DNA from: Allofrancisella frigidaquae
GTDB taxonomy: Bacteria > Pseudomonadota > Gammaproteobacteria > Francisellales > Francisellaceae
Direction of reading: 5' to 3'
NCBI RefSeq assembly: GCF_012222825.1
Contig: NZ_CP038017.1
Location: 992,001-1,056,000 of the forward strand
DNA length: 64,000 bases
The notes under the pieces are model-generated. The model was not told the origin of the DNA. It saw nothing but the letters and a program-made list of their open reading frames with translations, and did no database searches. Shown here one piece after another: positions 1 to 8,741 of this stretch. How positions within the stretch are numbered: position 1 is the first letter of the stretch; every line of letters starts with the position of its first letter. Position numbers and translations under genes: made by a program.

Positions 1-196
1 TTAATGGTAACGCAAAAGCTGCTGTTTTACCTGTACCTGTTTGTGCTTGTCCTAGCACATCTCTACCCGATAATATATATGGAATAGCATACTGTTGAAT
101 TGGCGTTGGGTTCTCATACCCTAGATTCATAACAGTATCTACAATATTTTGATCTAAGCCTAAAGAGCTAAAATCTTTTTTTGTTTCTGAATTCAT
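1..196 (-). CDS. deaD: DEAD-box RNA helicase, N-terminal fragment cut by the window edge
   Basis: Only the first 65 codons are inside the window; the rest lies to the left. The translation shows the Q motif (GYENPTPIQ, residues 21-29) and helicase motif I, the ATP-binding AQTGTGKT (about residues 47-54), in the order and spacing of DEAD-box RNA helicases. Such proteins unwind RNA duplexes in ribosome assembly and mRNA decay, especially in the cold. The N-terminus resembles the DeaD/CsdA/RhlE group, but the domain that separates these members is not visible, so the symbol is tentative. The start is the ATG complement at 194-196. It is followed on the same strand by a ppiC gene. Confidence 0.85.
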   Translation of the reverse strand, partial: MNSETKKDFSSLGLDQNIVDTVMNLGYENPTPIQQYAIPYILSGRDVLGQAQTGTGKTAAFALPL

Positions 197-257
197 TTTG
201 TAACCGTAAATTAAATATTTTGAGAAATAATAATTTGAAAATTATGAAAATTTAAAA

Positions 258-536
258 TTATCCACGTGATGTAATTTCTAGTAGATGGTAGCCAAATTGC
301 GTTTTCACTGGTCCATGAACAGTGTTTAACTCGTCATTAAAGACTACTTTATCAAATTCAGGAACCATTTGACCTTGGGAAAAAGTACCTAGATCACCAC
401 CTCTAGCTCCAGATGGACACAGAGAATGTTTTTTTGCAGCTTCTTCAAAAGTTATTTTACCTTCATTAATATCTTTTTTTATTTGTTCACATTCAGATTC
501 TGACTGTACTAGCAAATGTCTTGCTGAAGCTTTCAT
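258..536 (-). CDS. ppiC: Peptidyl-prolyl cis-trans isomerase C, single-domain parvulin
   Basis: The 92-residue protein is one parvulin domain with no signal peptide. It starts with the ARHLLV strand, has SLCPSGARGGDLG in the middle (the usual S-x-CPSG--GGdLG signature), then GTFSQGQMVPEFDKVVF and ends with the conserved FGYHLLEI strand. This is the size and architecture of E. coli PpiC (93 residues), a cytoplasmic prolyl isomerase. It lies 61 bp upstream in coordinate (hence upstream in transcription) of the helicase gene on the same strand. The ppiD homologue at 38120 has no visible parvulin domain, so this is the only clear parvulin-type isomerase in the window. Confidence 0.93.
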   Translation of the reverse strand: MKASARHLLVQSESECEQIKKDINEGKITFEEAAKKHSLCPSGARGGDLGTFSQGQMVPEFDKVVFNDELNTVHGPVKTQFGYHLLEITSRG

Positions 537-647
537 AATTAAGTTCCTTATTTTTATTATTTACTATTGCAAATTACACCCAACAGGATACATTATTTAC
601 TTAAAATTTACAACTTTTATAAATTTTACTACTTAACATCTAGCATT

Positions 648-1046
648 TTAGGAAAAATATTTTTTTAACCTCTCTTTTAAACTAACCTTTTGCTCTTTGG
701 AGTAAGGTTGTGCTTGAATATTGCCCCATACCGGGTTAGGCCAAGCTGGATCTGTAGTGAATCTTCCTATCACATGAATATGCATTTGTTTTACAACATT
801 CCCTAAAGTAGCTACATTTAACTTATCAACCTTATATTCATCTTTTAAAAATACGGATAGCTTATTTATAAGAGTGTTTATATTGTACTGAACAGAATCA
901 TCTAACTCATACCATTCTGTTTTATCTGTAAATGGCACAATGATAAACCATGGTAATATAACATTATTCATTACTAATATTTTACAATCTAAAGTTTGGT
1001 AAACTTCAAAAGTGTCTTTTTCTAAACGTTCATCTAGTTTAAACAT
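648..1046 (-). CDS. HIT-family nucleotide hydrolase
   Basis: A 132-residue histidine-triad (HIT) superfamily protein. The signature near residues 81-93 reads [15 protein letters not shown]. The first histidine of the triad is replaced by Q87, leaving Q-x-H89-x-H91, a variant common in the bacterial Ap4A-hydrolase-like subgroup, whose members also share the downstream [10 protein letters not shown] segment seen here. Likely activity is hydrolysis of a dinucleoside polyphosphate or a nucleoside phosphoramidate; the substrate is unknown. The start overlaps the end of kdsB by 8 bp, so it is the last gene of the kdsB operon and probably translationally coupled. Confidence 0.85.
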   Translation of the reverse strand: MFKLDERLEKDTFEVYQTLDCKILVMNNVILPWFIIVPFTDKTEWYELDDSVQYNINTLINKLSVFLKDEYKVDKLNVATLGNVVKQMHIHVIGRFTTDPAWPNPVWGNIQAQPYSKEQKVSLKERLKKYFS

Positions 1047-1791
1047 TAAAATACTCCCTAATTTTTTCCAGATCTTCTAATGTATCAACTCCTGCTGGGG
1101 TACTTTTTATAGCTTTGGCAACTGCTATTTTATAACCATTATATAAAACTCGTAGTTGCTCTAAAGACTCATAGTTTTCAATAGGTGCTTTACTTAAACT
1201 TGAGTATTTTTTTAAAAACTCTACCCTATAAGCATACATTCCAATATGCCTAAAATACTCAGCTTGTTGAACTTGTTTATTTTCTGAAAAACCTCTTTCA
1301 AAAGGGATAGATGCTCTACTAAAATAGAGAGCATAGTTATCTTTGTCAAACACCACTTTTACATTATTTGCATTATATATATCTTCTGAAGAAGTTATTT
1401 TTTCACACAAAGTTGACACCACAGCTTCAGATCTATTTACTAACAACTCTGCTACTTGCTCTATATTTTCGACAGGTATTAATGGTTCATCACCTTGTAC
1501 ATTAATAACTATATCCTCATCGTTATAAGCAAGTTGTAAGACTGCTTCAGCTATCCGGTCTGTGCCAGATGCATGTTCAGGCTTAGTCAAAATCACATGT
1601 GCACCAAAGTTTTGTGCTATATCTTTTATTTTATGCGAATCTGTAGCTATAACTATGCTTTCAAATTTAGATTTAGAGACTTGCTCAAATACTCTTTGAA
1701 TCATTGGTTTACCTGCTATATCAGCAAGCATTTTATTTGGTAGACGTGTAGAGTTTAACCTAGCTGGAATAATAATATGAATTTTAGCCAT
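1039..1791 (-). CDS. kdsB: 3-deoxy-manno-octulosonate cytidylyltransferase (CMP-Kdo synthetase)
   Basis: This enzyme activates Kdo with CTP to CMP-Kdo for lipopolysaccharide inner-core assembly in the cytoplasm. At 250 residues it matches the family length. The N-terminal nucleotide-binding signature [14 protein letters not shown] is at residues 7-20, followed by GKPMIQRV, the NVQGDEPLI metal-site region and the HIGMYAYR segment, all typical of KdsB. It overlaps its neighbours by 8 bp on each side (ycaR at its start, the HIT gene at its end), forming a compact operon. The Kdo pathway also has kdsD at 27471 in this window. Confidence 0.97.
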   Translation of the reverse strand: MAKIHIIIPARLNSTRLPNKMLADIAGKPMIQRVFEQVSKSKFESIVIATDSHKIKDIAQNFGAHVILTKPEHASGTDRIAEAVLQLAYNDEDIVINVQGDEPLIPVENIEQVAELLVNRSEAVVSTLCEKITSSEDIYNANNVKVVFDKDNYALYFSRASIPFERGFSENKQVQQAEYFRHIGMYAYRVEFLKKYSSLSKAPIENYESLEQLRVLYNGYKIAVAKAIKSTPAGVDTLEDLEKIREYFNV

Positions 1792-1972
1792 ATTTTTTTA
1801 TCTCTTCAATGTTTAGCTTAGTAGCTTCTTCAACAAGCATAACCGGTATGTTATCACGTATAGGGTATGCTAGCTTATCTGCTTTACACACTAAGATTTG
1901 CTTTTGTTTATCATAGTGCAAGTTAGACTTACAAACCGGACAAACTAATATGTCCAAAACAGATTGATCCAT
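1784..1972 (-). CDS. ycaR: YcaR/Trm112-like small zinc-ribbon protein
   Basis: A 62-residue protein of the Trm112p-like (UPF0434, YcaR) family. It shows C11-P-V-C14, then C29 and the conserved L-A-Y-P-I segment ending in DNIPVML. Only three of the four cysteines of a full zinc ribbon are present. In many gammaproteobacteria this small gene sits immediately next to kdsB, as here (8 bp overlap). Its function is not established; Trm112 relatives are activating partners of methyltransferases. Confidence 0.9.
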   Translation of the reverse strand: MDQSVLDILVCPVCKSNLHYDKQKQILVCKADKLAYPIRDNIPVMLVEEATKLNIEEIKKYG

Positions 1973-2191
1973 TTATTTCACCTCTATTATAAATTCAAAT
2001 TTAGCACTTACTTCTTTAGCTGCTATAAGCTTATAATCATTAACCTTACACCAAGCTGGTATATCACGCATTGTGCCAGGATCACTACAAGTAACTTTTA
2101 ATAGCTCTCCTGGATTCATAGTTTTAAGCATATTCTGAGTTTTAATCACTGGCATTGGACAAAGTAGTCTTTCTAGATTTAATTCTTTCAT
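1973..2191 (-). CDS. tusA: TusA-family sulfur carrier protein
   Basis: A 72-residue TusA/SirA-fold protein with the signature LLCPMPVIKTQ: the active cysteine is residue 11, followed by P-M-P and an amphipathic helix. TusA proteins carry persulfide sulfur, for example to tRNA 2-thiolation. I chose the ATG at 2189-2191 because the first strand (MKELNLERLLCPMP) then begins as in the family; an in-frame start at 2206 would add five residues and overlap the upstream gene. The stop of the preceding PP-loop gene lies 2 bp upstream, so the two are almost certainly co-translated, suggesting that TusA delivers sulfur to that enzyme. Confidence 0.9.
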   Translation of the reverse strand: MKELNLERLLCPMPVIKTQNMLKTMNPGELLKVTCSDPGTMRDIPAWCKVNDYKLIAAKEVSAKFEFIIEVK

Positions 2192-2193
2192 TC

Positions 2194-3237
2194 TTATATA
2201 TACCATTCTTTTTTAATATTTTCAGCTTGCATAGGCTTAACTTTAATCTCTTTACTAGTACCATCTAGGTAGTTAAACACCATCGTTACAGAATCTTCAG
2301 TTTTACCTTGCGTAAACCTTCCTAAAATCTCTGCTGTAACCTTCTCATCAATTTTATCAAATTTACCATCTATAAGGGTCAAAGGACCTGTGTGGGATGA
2401 ACAATAAACACTTATAAACTGATTTTTATAACCATTTAAATAGTTATTTTCACCCTCTTCTCGGCCAACTATAAGCTTAAATTCTGGCTTAAAACGAATA
2501 TGCCTACCTACTTTTAGAAGCATAATATCATCAAACTCATATTCTCGTGTATCTCTAGCTTGCCATAAATCCACGAGCTTATCAGAGTATTGTTTATCTG
2601 TAAGAAAACAACATCCTCCTGCGGGAGAGGCATAATCATCTATAGCATATTCTTTTGCTAAACGTATTTGATCTTTTCTACCTCTTCCTGTAATACCAAG
2701 CAATTTAGATCTATTAACCCAACCTTCTCTTTCAGGTTTAGTTTCTGGAAGATTTTTAGCACTAAGTGGCCGCAGTAGAAGATCATCGATACCAGATTGT
2801 TTTTGCACTATTGGCATAGTATTTTTTCTTTGTGACATTGGTCTTTGACCAATAACTTCTCCAGTTATTATAAAATCAAAACCATTTTCAATAGCCCACT
2901 GTTTGGCTTTTCTTACCATAAATATCTTACAATCTAGACATGGATTCATATTAGCACCATAGCCATATTTGGGGTTTAAAAGGACATCTTTATATTCTTC
3001 TATCACATCAATAATATGTAGCTTTATTCCCAACTGTTCAGCGACCCATAAAGCGTTATTTCTTTTTTGTTTTTCTTTATCACGCTTACGGATAGCGTGA
3101 GTATGTCCTTCAACACAAAACCCTGTGAAAAAATTAATCCCTTCAACGTGGATACCCTGCTCTTGTATTAACTTTGTAGCTAACATAGAGTCAAGACCAC
3201 CTGATATCAATGAAACTGCTTTTATTTGTTTTTCCAT
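2194..3237 (-). CDS. PP-loop ATPase, probable tRNA thiolation enzyme (MnmA/ThiI/TtuA superfamily)
   Basis: A 347-residue protein starting with a PP-loop ATP pyrophosphatase domain (SGGLDS, residues 12-17), which adenylates a target base or carbonyl before sulfur transfer. C100-L-D-C103 follows, and a PAGGC209-C210 motif lies at 206-210. The C-terminal 100 residues form a separate beta-rich domain. It is not a full-length MnmA (no typical C-terminal OB region recognised) nor a ThiI with THUMP domain. The C-x2-C plus distant Cys arrangement resembles [4Fe-4S]-dependent thiolases of the TtuA/TtcA kind; that is inference. Co-expression with tusA immediately downstream supports a sulfur-transfer role. 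Exact tRNA position modified is unknown. Confidence 0.75.
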   Translation of the reverse strand: MEKQIKAVSLISGGLDSMLATKLIQEQGIHVEGINFFTGFCVEGHTHAIRKRDKEKQKRNNALWVAEQLGIKLHIIDVIEEYKDVLLNPKYGYGANMNPCLDCKIFMVRKAKQWAIENGFDFIITGEVIGQRPMSQRKNTMPIVQKQSGIDDLLLRPLSAKNLPETKPEREGWVNRSKLLGITGRGRKDQIRLAKEYAIDDYASPAGGCCFLTDKQYSDKLVDLWQARDTREYEFDDIMLLKVGRHIRFKPEFKLIVGREEGENNYLNGYKNQFISVYCSSHTGPLTLIDGKFDKIDEKVTAEILGRFTQGKTEDSVTMVFNYLDGTSKEIKVKPMQAENIKKEWYI

Positions 3238-3436
3238 AATGAGTAATTGAAATAAATACTTTAAACTCTAAATGATTTGTGACAATTTTAACATATCAAA
3301 ATTTTAAACTATATTTTTATTGAGATAATAAACCTTACTAGATTTAAGTTTTAGTAGCAACTTTACAAAGTTACTCTACAGAACATCAAAATACTCCTCT
3401 TGGTATAAACTAAATTATAGTGTAAATATATAGGAG

Positions 3437-4357
3437 TTAACAACCACCTTTTTTATTTATCGCAACATTTGTCATATACACACCTAAAAATATTACCGCA
3501 CCAAAGAGTAAAGATAATGGTGATAGTGTTTCACCATAAAATATAAATCCTATAATTATAACTAAAAACGGCATAACATTTTGAAATACGGCTGTCTTAT
3601 AAACACCTATTTCTTCTAACGATTGTAAATACCACACGTAAGATATTACTGTAGCAAAAATTGATATATATATCATACTTGTCCAAAAAGGAAAATCCGT
3701 ATCTGCAAGCCTACTAAAATCAGACTTAAATAAACTAACAATAGCAAACATAACCATACCAACAATAGCACCGTAGGTATTTATGGTTATCATATTTATA
3801 CCTTGTCTAACACAACTTTTACCTAAGATAGCATAAGCACTAAAGCATAAAACTGCTAAAATACTTAGTACTTCACCTAAATTAATTGATAGACCAATCG
3901 CACATTCTGCATCTGTTCCATAACCTGAAAATGATACAACACCTACAGTTCCCAAGAGTGCTACTAAAATGCCTAGCTTAGCTTGCAAATTTACCTTCAT
4001 TTTAAAAATGTAACTACATAAAACTGTTATGAAACAAGGAGAAAATGCGTATATAATAGCTATGATATTTCCTGATATTAATTTTTCAGCCCATAAGAAT
4101 GCGATGTTGTATAAAAATACACCAAAGAAGCCTATAGCAATTATATAAAGCCACTGTTTTATATTTAATTTTGGTAACAGTGTTTTAGTATAATAATAAT
4201 GAACAAGTAAAAATAATAATGAGGCAAATACATAACGAATAAATCCCACCATATATATATCTACATACTTTAAAGGTAATGGTGCTATATGATATAAGCT
4301 AGCCCAAAATGTAACAGCCAGCAATATTTTAACGTAACTTTTAGTGGAGGTATCCAT
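3437..4357 (-). CDS. EamA/DMT-family inner-membrane exporter
   Basis: The 306-residue protein has about ten hydrophobic helices arranged as two EamA repeats (roughly residues 8-140 and 160-298), the architecture of the drug/metabolite transporter superfamily (RhaT/YdcZ-like). Typical features are the AVTFWASLYHIAPLPLKY first helix, and in the second half the short NVMPFLVIIIGFIFYGE segment with a conserved acidic residue at the end of a helix. Substrate cannot be assigned. It sits between the thiolation operon and acs but is separated from the former by 199 bp, so it probably has its own regulation. Confidence 0.85.
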   Translation of the reverse strand: MDTSTKSYVKILLAVTFWASLYHIAPLPLKYVDIYMVGFIRYVFASLLFLLVHYYYTKTLLPKLNIKQWLYIIAIGFFGVFLYNIAFLWAEKLISGNIIAIIYAFSPCFITVLCSYIFKMKVNLQAKLGILVALLGTVGVVSFSGYGTDAECAIGLSINLGEVLSILAVLCFSAYAILGKSCVRQGINMITINTYGAIVGMVMFAIVSLFKSDFSRLADTDFPFWTSMIYISIFATVISYVWYLQSLEEIGVYKTAVFQNVMPFLVIIIGFIFYGETLSPLSLLFGAVIFLGVYMTNVAINKKGGC

Positions 4358-4373
4358 AATAACGTATAGCAGT

Positions 4374-6311
4374 TTATTTACTATTGATTAAATATTCTAC
4401 TATATTCGGGTTTACTAAGGTAGATGTATCACCAAAGTTATCATAATCCCCAGCTGCTATTTTTCTTAAGATTCTACGCATAATCTTACCTGATCTAGTT
4501 TTTGGTAATTCTGGAGTAAATTGTATAACTTCAGGAGTAGCTATTGGACCTATTTCTTGTCTTACATACATTACTAAAGATTTTCTTATATCAGTTAGAG
4601 TTTGCTCATCGTCTGCTATACCATCTTTTAAAATACAGTAAACATATATAGCCTCACCTTTGATTTCATGGGGCATACCTACAACCGCGCTTTCCGCAAC
4701 GTCTTTATGCGTATTTAAAGCCGCTTCAATTTCTGCCGTTGCCATTCTATGACCAGAGACGTTGATAACATCATCCATACGCCCCTCAATCCAAATGTAA
4801 CCATCTTTATCGCGCCTAGCAGCATCACCTGAAAAATAATACCCTTTAAAACTACTAAAATATGAATTTATATATCTATCATGGTCATTATAAATAGTTC
4901 TTGCCATACCAGGTGTTGCTCTTTTAATACATAAAGCTCCTTTACCTTCGCCTAGTATTTCTTTACCATCAGTGTCAAGAAGAGCTATCTCAACCCCAAA
5001 AAAAGGTTTTGTTGCTGAACCTGCTTTTAATTTATGTGTACCTGGTAGAGGAGTAATCATAATACCACCTGTTTCTGTCTGCCACCAAGTATCAACCAAA
5101 GGAGCTTGATTATTGCCTGCTTTTTCAACAAACCATTCCCATGCTTCTGGATTAATTGGTTCTCCAACTGAGCCAAGAACTCTCAATGATTCTCTAGAAG
5201 TTTCTTTCAAATAGTCATCACCCACTTTAATTAAAGATCTAATTAGGGTTGGAGCTGTATATAGTATGTTAACCTTATGTTGGTCTACTTCTTGCCATAA
5301 TCTTGAAGCATCTGGATAAGTTGGAACACCTTCAAAAATAACTGAAGTAGCGCCGTTTGCAAGAGGTCCATATACTACATAAGTATGCCCTGTTATCCAA
5401 CCGATATCTGCTGTACACCAATATACATCATCTTCTTTATGGTCAAACACTATTTTATGGGTAAAACTTGCATAAACTAAGTAACCGCCAGAGGTGTGTA
5501 CTAAACCTTTAGGGGCACCTGTTGATCCTGAAGTATAAAGCATAAATAGTGGTGTTTCTGAATCAAAAGCTTGTATCTCGTGCTCTTTTGATACCTTTTT
5601 ACACTCATCCCTATAACATAAATCTATTTTATCATTCCAGGTAATATTTGCCGTATTAGTATTACGTACTACTAAAACATTTTTTACAAAATCCAATCCA
5701 GAGATAGCCTTGTCAACACTTGCTTTCATGGCTATTCTTTTACCAGATCTGACCCCTTCATCCGCCGTTATAACAAAACTGCTTTTTGCATTGATTATAC
5801 GCTGCTTTAATGCTTCTGATGAAAAGCCGCCAAATACAACCGAATGGATAGCTCCTATACGAGCACAAGCCAACATAGTATATATAGACTCGGGTATTAA
5901 AGGCATATAAATTGTAACAATATCACCTTTTTTAACACCATTTGCCTCAAGAACGTTTGCCATTTCACATACACTGTGATACAGCTCTTTATATGTAATT
6001 TTCTTAGATTTATCTGGGTTGTCAGCTTGCCATATATAAGCGATCTTATCAGCTTTATCTTTTAAATGTCTATCCACGCAGTTATAGCAAACATTCAATT
6101 TACCTGATTCAAACCATTTTATATCTACTGGGTCAAAGCTACTACTATATGCTTTGTCAAATGGCTTATGCCAATAAATACGATTGGCTTGTTTAGACCA
6201 AAACTCCTCTGGGTTACTTAAAGATTCTTTATATTGTTGCTCGTAAACTACTGAGTTAACATGAGAATTTTCAATGAATTTCTGTGAAACCTGGAATTTA
6301 GAGTATGACAT
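4374..6311 (-). CDS. acs: Acetyl-coenzyme A synthetase
   Basis: Converts acetate, ATP and CoA to acetyl-CoA via acetyl-AMP. The 645-residue product matches the family. Signatures seen: P-loop-like YTSGSTGAPKGLVHT, the WWQTETGG adenylate-binding motif, YYFSGDAARRDKDGYIWIEGRMDDVINVSGHR hinge region (given here only by its ends YYFSGD and VSGHR), and the C-terminal KTRSGKIMRR loop whose lysine (K of SGK) is the site of inhibitory acetylation in homologues. The start is placed at ATG 6309-6311 because an AGG ribosome-binding site lies 9 nt upstream; an in-frame TTG at 6320 is less likely. Downstream of a membrane exporter by 16 bp. Confidence 0.96.
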   Translation of the reverse strand: MSYSKFQVSQKFIENSHVNSVVYEQQYKESLSNPEEFWSKQANRIYWHKPFDKAYSSSFDPVDIKWFESGKLNVCYNCVDRHLKDKADKIAYIWQADNPDKSKKITYKELYHSVCEMANVLEANGVKKGDIVTIYMPLIPESIYTMLACARIGAIHSVVFGGFSSEALKQRIINAKSSFVITADEGVRSGKRIAMKASVDKAISGLDFVKNVLVVRNTNTANITWNDKIDLCYRDECKKVSKEHEIQAFDSETPLFMLYTSGSTGAPKGLVHTSGGYLVYASFTHKIVFDHKEDDVYWCTADIGWITGHTYVVYGPLANGATSVIFEGVPTYPDASRLWQEVDQHKVNILYTAPTLIRSLIKVGDDYLKETSRESLRVLGSVGEPINPEAWEWFVEKAGNNQAPLVDTWWQTETGGIMITPLPGTHKLKAGSATKPFFGVEIALLDTDGKEILGEGKGALCIKRATPGMARTIYNDHDRYINSYFSSFKGYYFSGDAARRDKDGYIWIEGRMDDVINVSGHRMATAEIEAALNTHKDVAESAVVGMPHEIKGEAIYVYCILKDGIADDEQTLTDIRKSLVMYVRQEIGPIATPEVIQFTPELPKTRSGKIMRRILRKIAAGDYDNFGDTSTLVNPNIVEYLINSK

Positions 6312-6378
6312 AAATAACAACCTACGAGTTAATATTTAAAACTTATATTATCACACATAAATTAAACATCGTTACTTT

Positions 6379-7242
6379 TTATCTATTAGATAGGTAGTTT
6401 TTAAACTTTTCTCCTAGCTCTGGATGTTTCAAAGCAATCTCATAATTTGCTATTAAAAAACCTAGTTTACTTCCGCAATCATAGCGAGTTCCTTTAAATT
6501 CGTAGGCTAATAATTTCTCTTCTTGATCAATTAGTTTCGCTATAGCATCTGTAAGCTGAATCTCTCCACCAGCACCTTCAGAAGTTATTTCTAAACATCT
6601 AAAAATCTTATTCGGCAAGAGATATCTACCAACTACAGCATTTGTTGACGGAGCCTTATCAGGTGTTGGCTTTTCAACAATTGCTTCTATGATATTCTCA
6701 TCATTTTTAGCTATTATGCCATAAGATTGTGTTTTATCTCTTGAAATTTGTTGAGTGGCTATACAACCTCTAAGGTCAGTACCCTCAACAGTTTTTATCA
6801 TCTGTTTAAGCGCGCCCGTACCACAATTATGGTTATAAATAAGGTCATCAGGCAAAATTACAGCAAAATCCTCTATCCCAACTAAAGGTTTCGCACACAA
6901 TATCGCATGACCCAAACCTAAAGCTTCTGGTTGGCGCACAAAGAAAAAACTAACATCTCTAGGAATAATATTTTTTACAGCTTCGAGTAGCTCATACTTT
7001 TTCTTTTTTTCCAAAGAATATTCAAGTTCAAAGTTTCTATCAAAATGATCTTCTAATGATTTTTTATTTGAACTTGTCACAAATATTAACTCTTTACAAC
7101 CAGCTTCTATTGCCTCTTCTACAGCATACTGGATTAGTGGTTTATCAACTACTGTTAGCATTTCTTTAGGACAAGACTTTGTTGCTGGTAAAAACCTAGT
7201 ACCCCAACCAGCAACGGGAAAAACTACTTTTCTAATTTTCAT
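6379..7242 (-). CDS. galU: UTP--glucose-1-phosphate uridylyltransferase
   Basis: Makes UDP-glucose for surface polysaccharides and lipopolysaccharide. The 287-residue protein has the nucleotidyltransferase signature VFPVAGWGTRFLPATKSCPKEM at its N-terminus (start VFPVAGWGTR, end CPKEM), the catalytic VEKP segment, and GEIQLTDAI, all typical of GalU. It has its usual length. The gene has 50-70 bp on both sides and reads in the same direction as acs and the cation exporter, so it may be a single-gene unit. Confidence 0.97.
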   Translation of the reverse strand: MKIRKVVFPVAGWGTRFLPATKSCPKEMLTVVDKPLIQYAVEEAIEAGCKELIFVTSSNKKSLEDHFDRNFELEYSLEKKKKYELLEAVKNIIPRDVSFFFVRQPEALGLGHAILCAKPLVGIEDFAVILPDDLIYNHNCGTGALKQMIKTVEGTDLRGCIATQQISRDKTQSYGIIAKNDENIIEAIVEKPTPDKAPSTNAVVGRYLLPNKIFRCLEITSEGAGGEIQLTDAIAKLIDQEEKLLAYEFKGTRYDCGSKLGFLIANYEIALKHPELGEKFKNYLSNR

Positions 7243-7292
7243 ATTTTTGACAATACCTTAAATTCTTAACATTTTATTACAGTAGATACATT

Positions 7293-8423
7293 TTACAACT
7301 GACAGTATAAGTTTACTCTTATCTTATAATTTTCATAAGCTAAATTCTTTAACTGATCAATATATTTTCTAAGATCATTTGACCATTTAACATATAAGTC
7401 TACTATTATCTCCTCGTCAAAATAGTAGATAGATATTTGCTTATCTAAAATCAAGCTTTTGCTAAGCCCATTAGTAGCAAAAAAGTTTAAAATTAGACTA
7501 TATATTTGAGCACGTGAAGGCTCGAAATTTTCTAACTTAACTACTCCAATTTCATGGTCTAAAACGTCAACATGAACGGTGATATCTTTAATGCCACCTA
7601 CTTTATGATAAATATTACTTTTGACAACTTCAGCTATATAGTGACCTTCAGATGCTGTACAATATTTATCAACTAAAATATGTACATCTAAAACTATTTT
7701 TCCAGCCATTTTTCTAGTTCTAAGATAATGAAAATCTCTAACATCTTCTATACTAGCTATTATTTCTTTAATCGCTTTATAAGTTTGCTCGTCTACACCT
7801 TCATCTATAAGTTCTGCAACGGCTGAATAACCCCATTTTATACCCATTTTAACAATCATATAACAAACTACAAAAGCTGCTAAAGCATCCATCCATACAA
7901 AACCTGCAAATGCTCCAAGTAGCCCAACCAATACCACTACTGATGACCACATATCTGAACGACTATGCCATGCATTAGCTCTAAGCAGATCGGAATTAAT
8001 CTTATTTGCTGCTGCCATAGTGTATTGATAAATAAACTCATTACCCACAATTGAAAAGATAGCAGCAAAAGCTGTGTAACTGTTAGGTTGATTATATTCG
8101 CCAGTCATTAAGCTAACTACTGAGTGATAGACTATCATAAAACCAATTGCAATTAGTAATCCTGACAAAATCAAAGTTGCTAAGGTTTCTATTCTTTCGT
8201 GACCATATGGGTGGTTGTGATCTTCTTCTTTATTTGCATATTTTGCTGCAAATAAAACCATCGCGTCACTTAGTAGGTCAGAAAAAGAATGTATACCATC
8301 TGCAAATAACGCTGGAGAACGACCCACCACGCCAACCAAGACTTTAACAATTGCTAGTAATGCATTTATAAACATACCAATAAGGGTGACCTTTTTGGTA
8401 ATCTGATATCTATTATTCGACAT
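7293..8423 (-). CDS. Cation diffusion facilitator family metal exporter with long C-terminal tail
   Basis: An inner-membrane divalent cation/proton antiporter of the CDF family (FieF/ZitB-like). Six helices occupy residues about 10-210. The transport-site pairs are visible: H45-x3-D49 in helix 2 (ADGIHSFSDLLSD) and H-x3-D in helix 5 (NAWHSRSDMWSS); the cytosolic domain carries a VDVLDHE stretch. The usual cytoplasmic domain ends near residue 300, but this protein continues to 376 with an additional alpha/beta segment containing QISIYYFDEEIIVDLYVKW, which I do not recognise and which could be a second CTD-like regulatory domain. The HPYGHER loop is canonical. Confidence 0.9.
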   Translation of the reverse strand: MSNNRYQITKKVTLIGMFINALLAIVKVLVGVVGRSPALFADGIHSFSDLLSDAMVLFAAKYANKEEDHNHPYGHERIETLATLILSGLLIAIGFMIVYHSVVSLMTGEYNQPNSYTAFAAIFSIVGNEFIYQYTMAAANKINSDLLRANAWHSRSDMWSSVVVLVGLLGAFAGFVWMDALAAFVVCYMIVKMGIKWGYSAVAELIDEGVDEQTYKAIKEIIASIEDVRDFHYLRTRKMAGKIVLDVHILVDKYCTASEGHYIAEVVKSNIYHKVGGIKDITVHVDVLDHEIGVVKLENFEPSRAQIYSLILNFFATNGLSKSLILDKQISIYYFDEEIIVDLYVKWSNDLRKYIDQLKNLAYENYKIRVNLYCQL

Positions 8424-8741
8424 TTTTATAACCTTCTTAATTTAAAAGAAAAGAGCTTACACAAAGCAAATAATAACTTTTAGAAAAGCTAATGTCTATT
8501 ATAATATAGTCATAAAATCACTATTTTAAGTTATTTCTAAAGTTTAATAAATTTAATATCTGCCTATAACTAGCTTTAAAAAAAGAAATACGTGTACAAC
8601 AACCTTAAAACTAGGCCCCTTATAATAAATAATTATATAGTAAACTATTTTTATTTGATACTTGGTATGGATTTTTGATAGATTTTAATTATCATAAATT
8701 AACATAGTATAGAGTATATATATATCGGCAGGTGATTTAAA
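8424..8741. other. Intergenic region between divergent cation exporter and orphan peptidase gene
   Basis: This 318 bp stretch separates two divergently transcribed genes and is very AT-rich. It must hold both promoters. On the plus strand the spacing TTGATA (8657-8662) then TAGATT is possible but weak; I see no convincing operator palindrome, RNA gene or insertion sequence terminus. The only clear element is the AGGTG ribosome-binding site just before the start at 8742. Confidence 0.5.
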
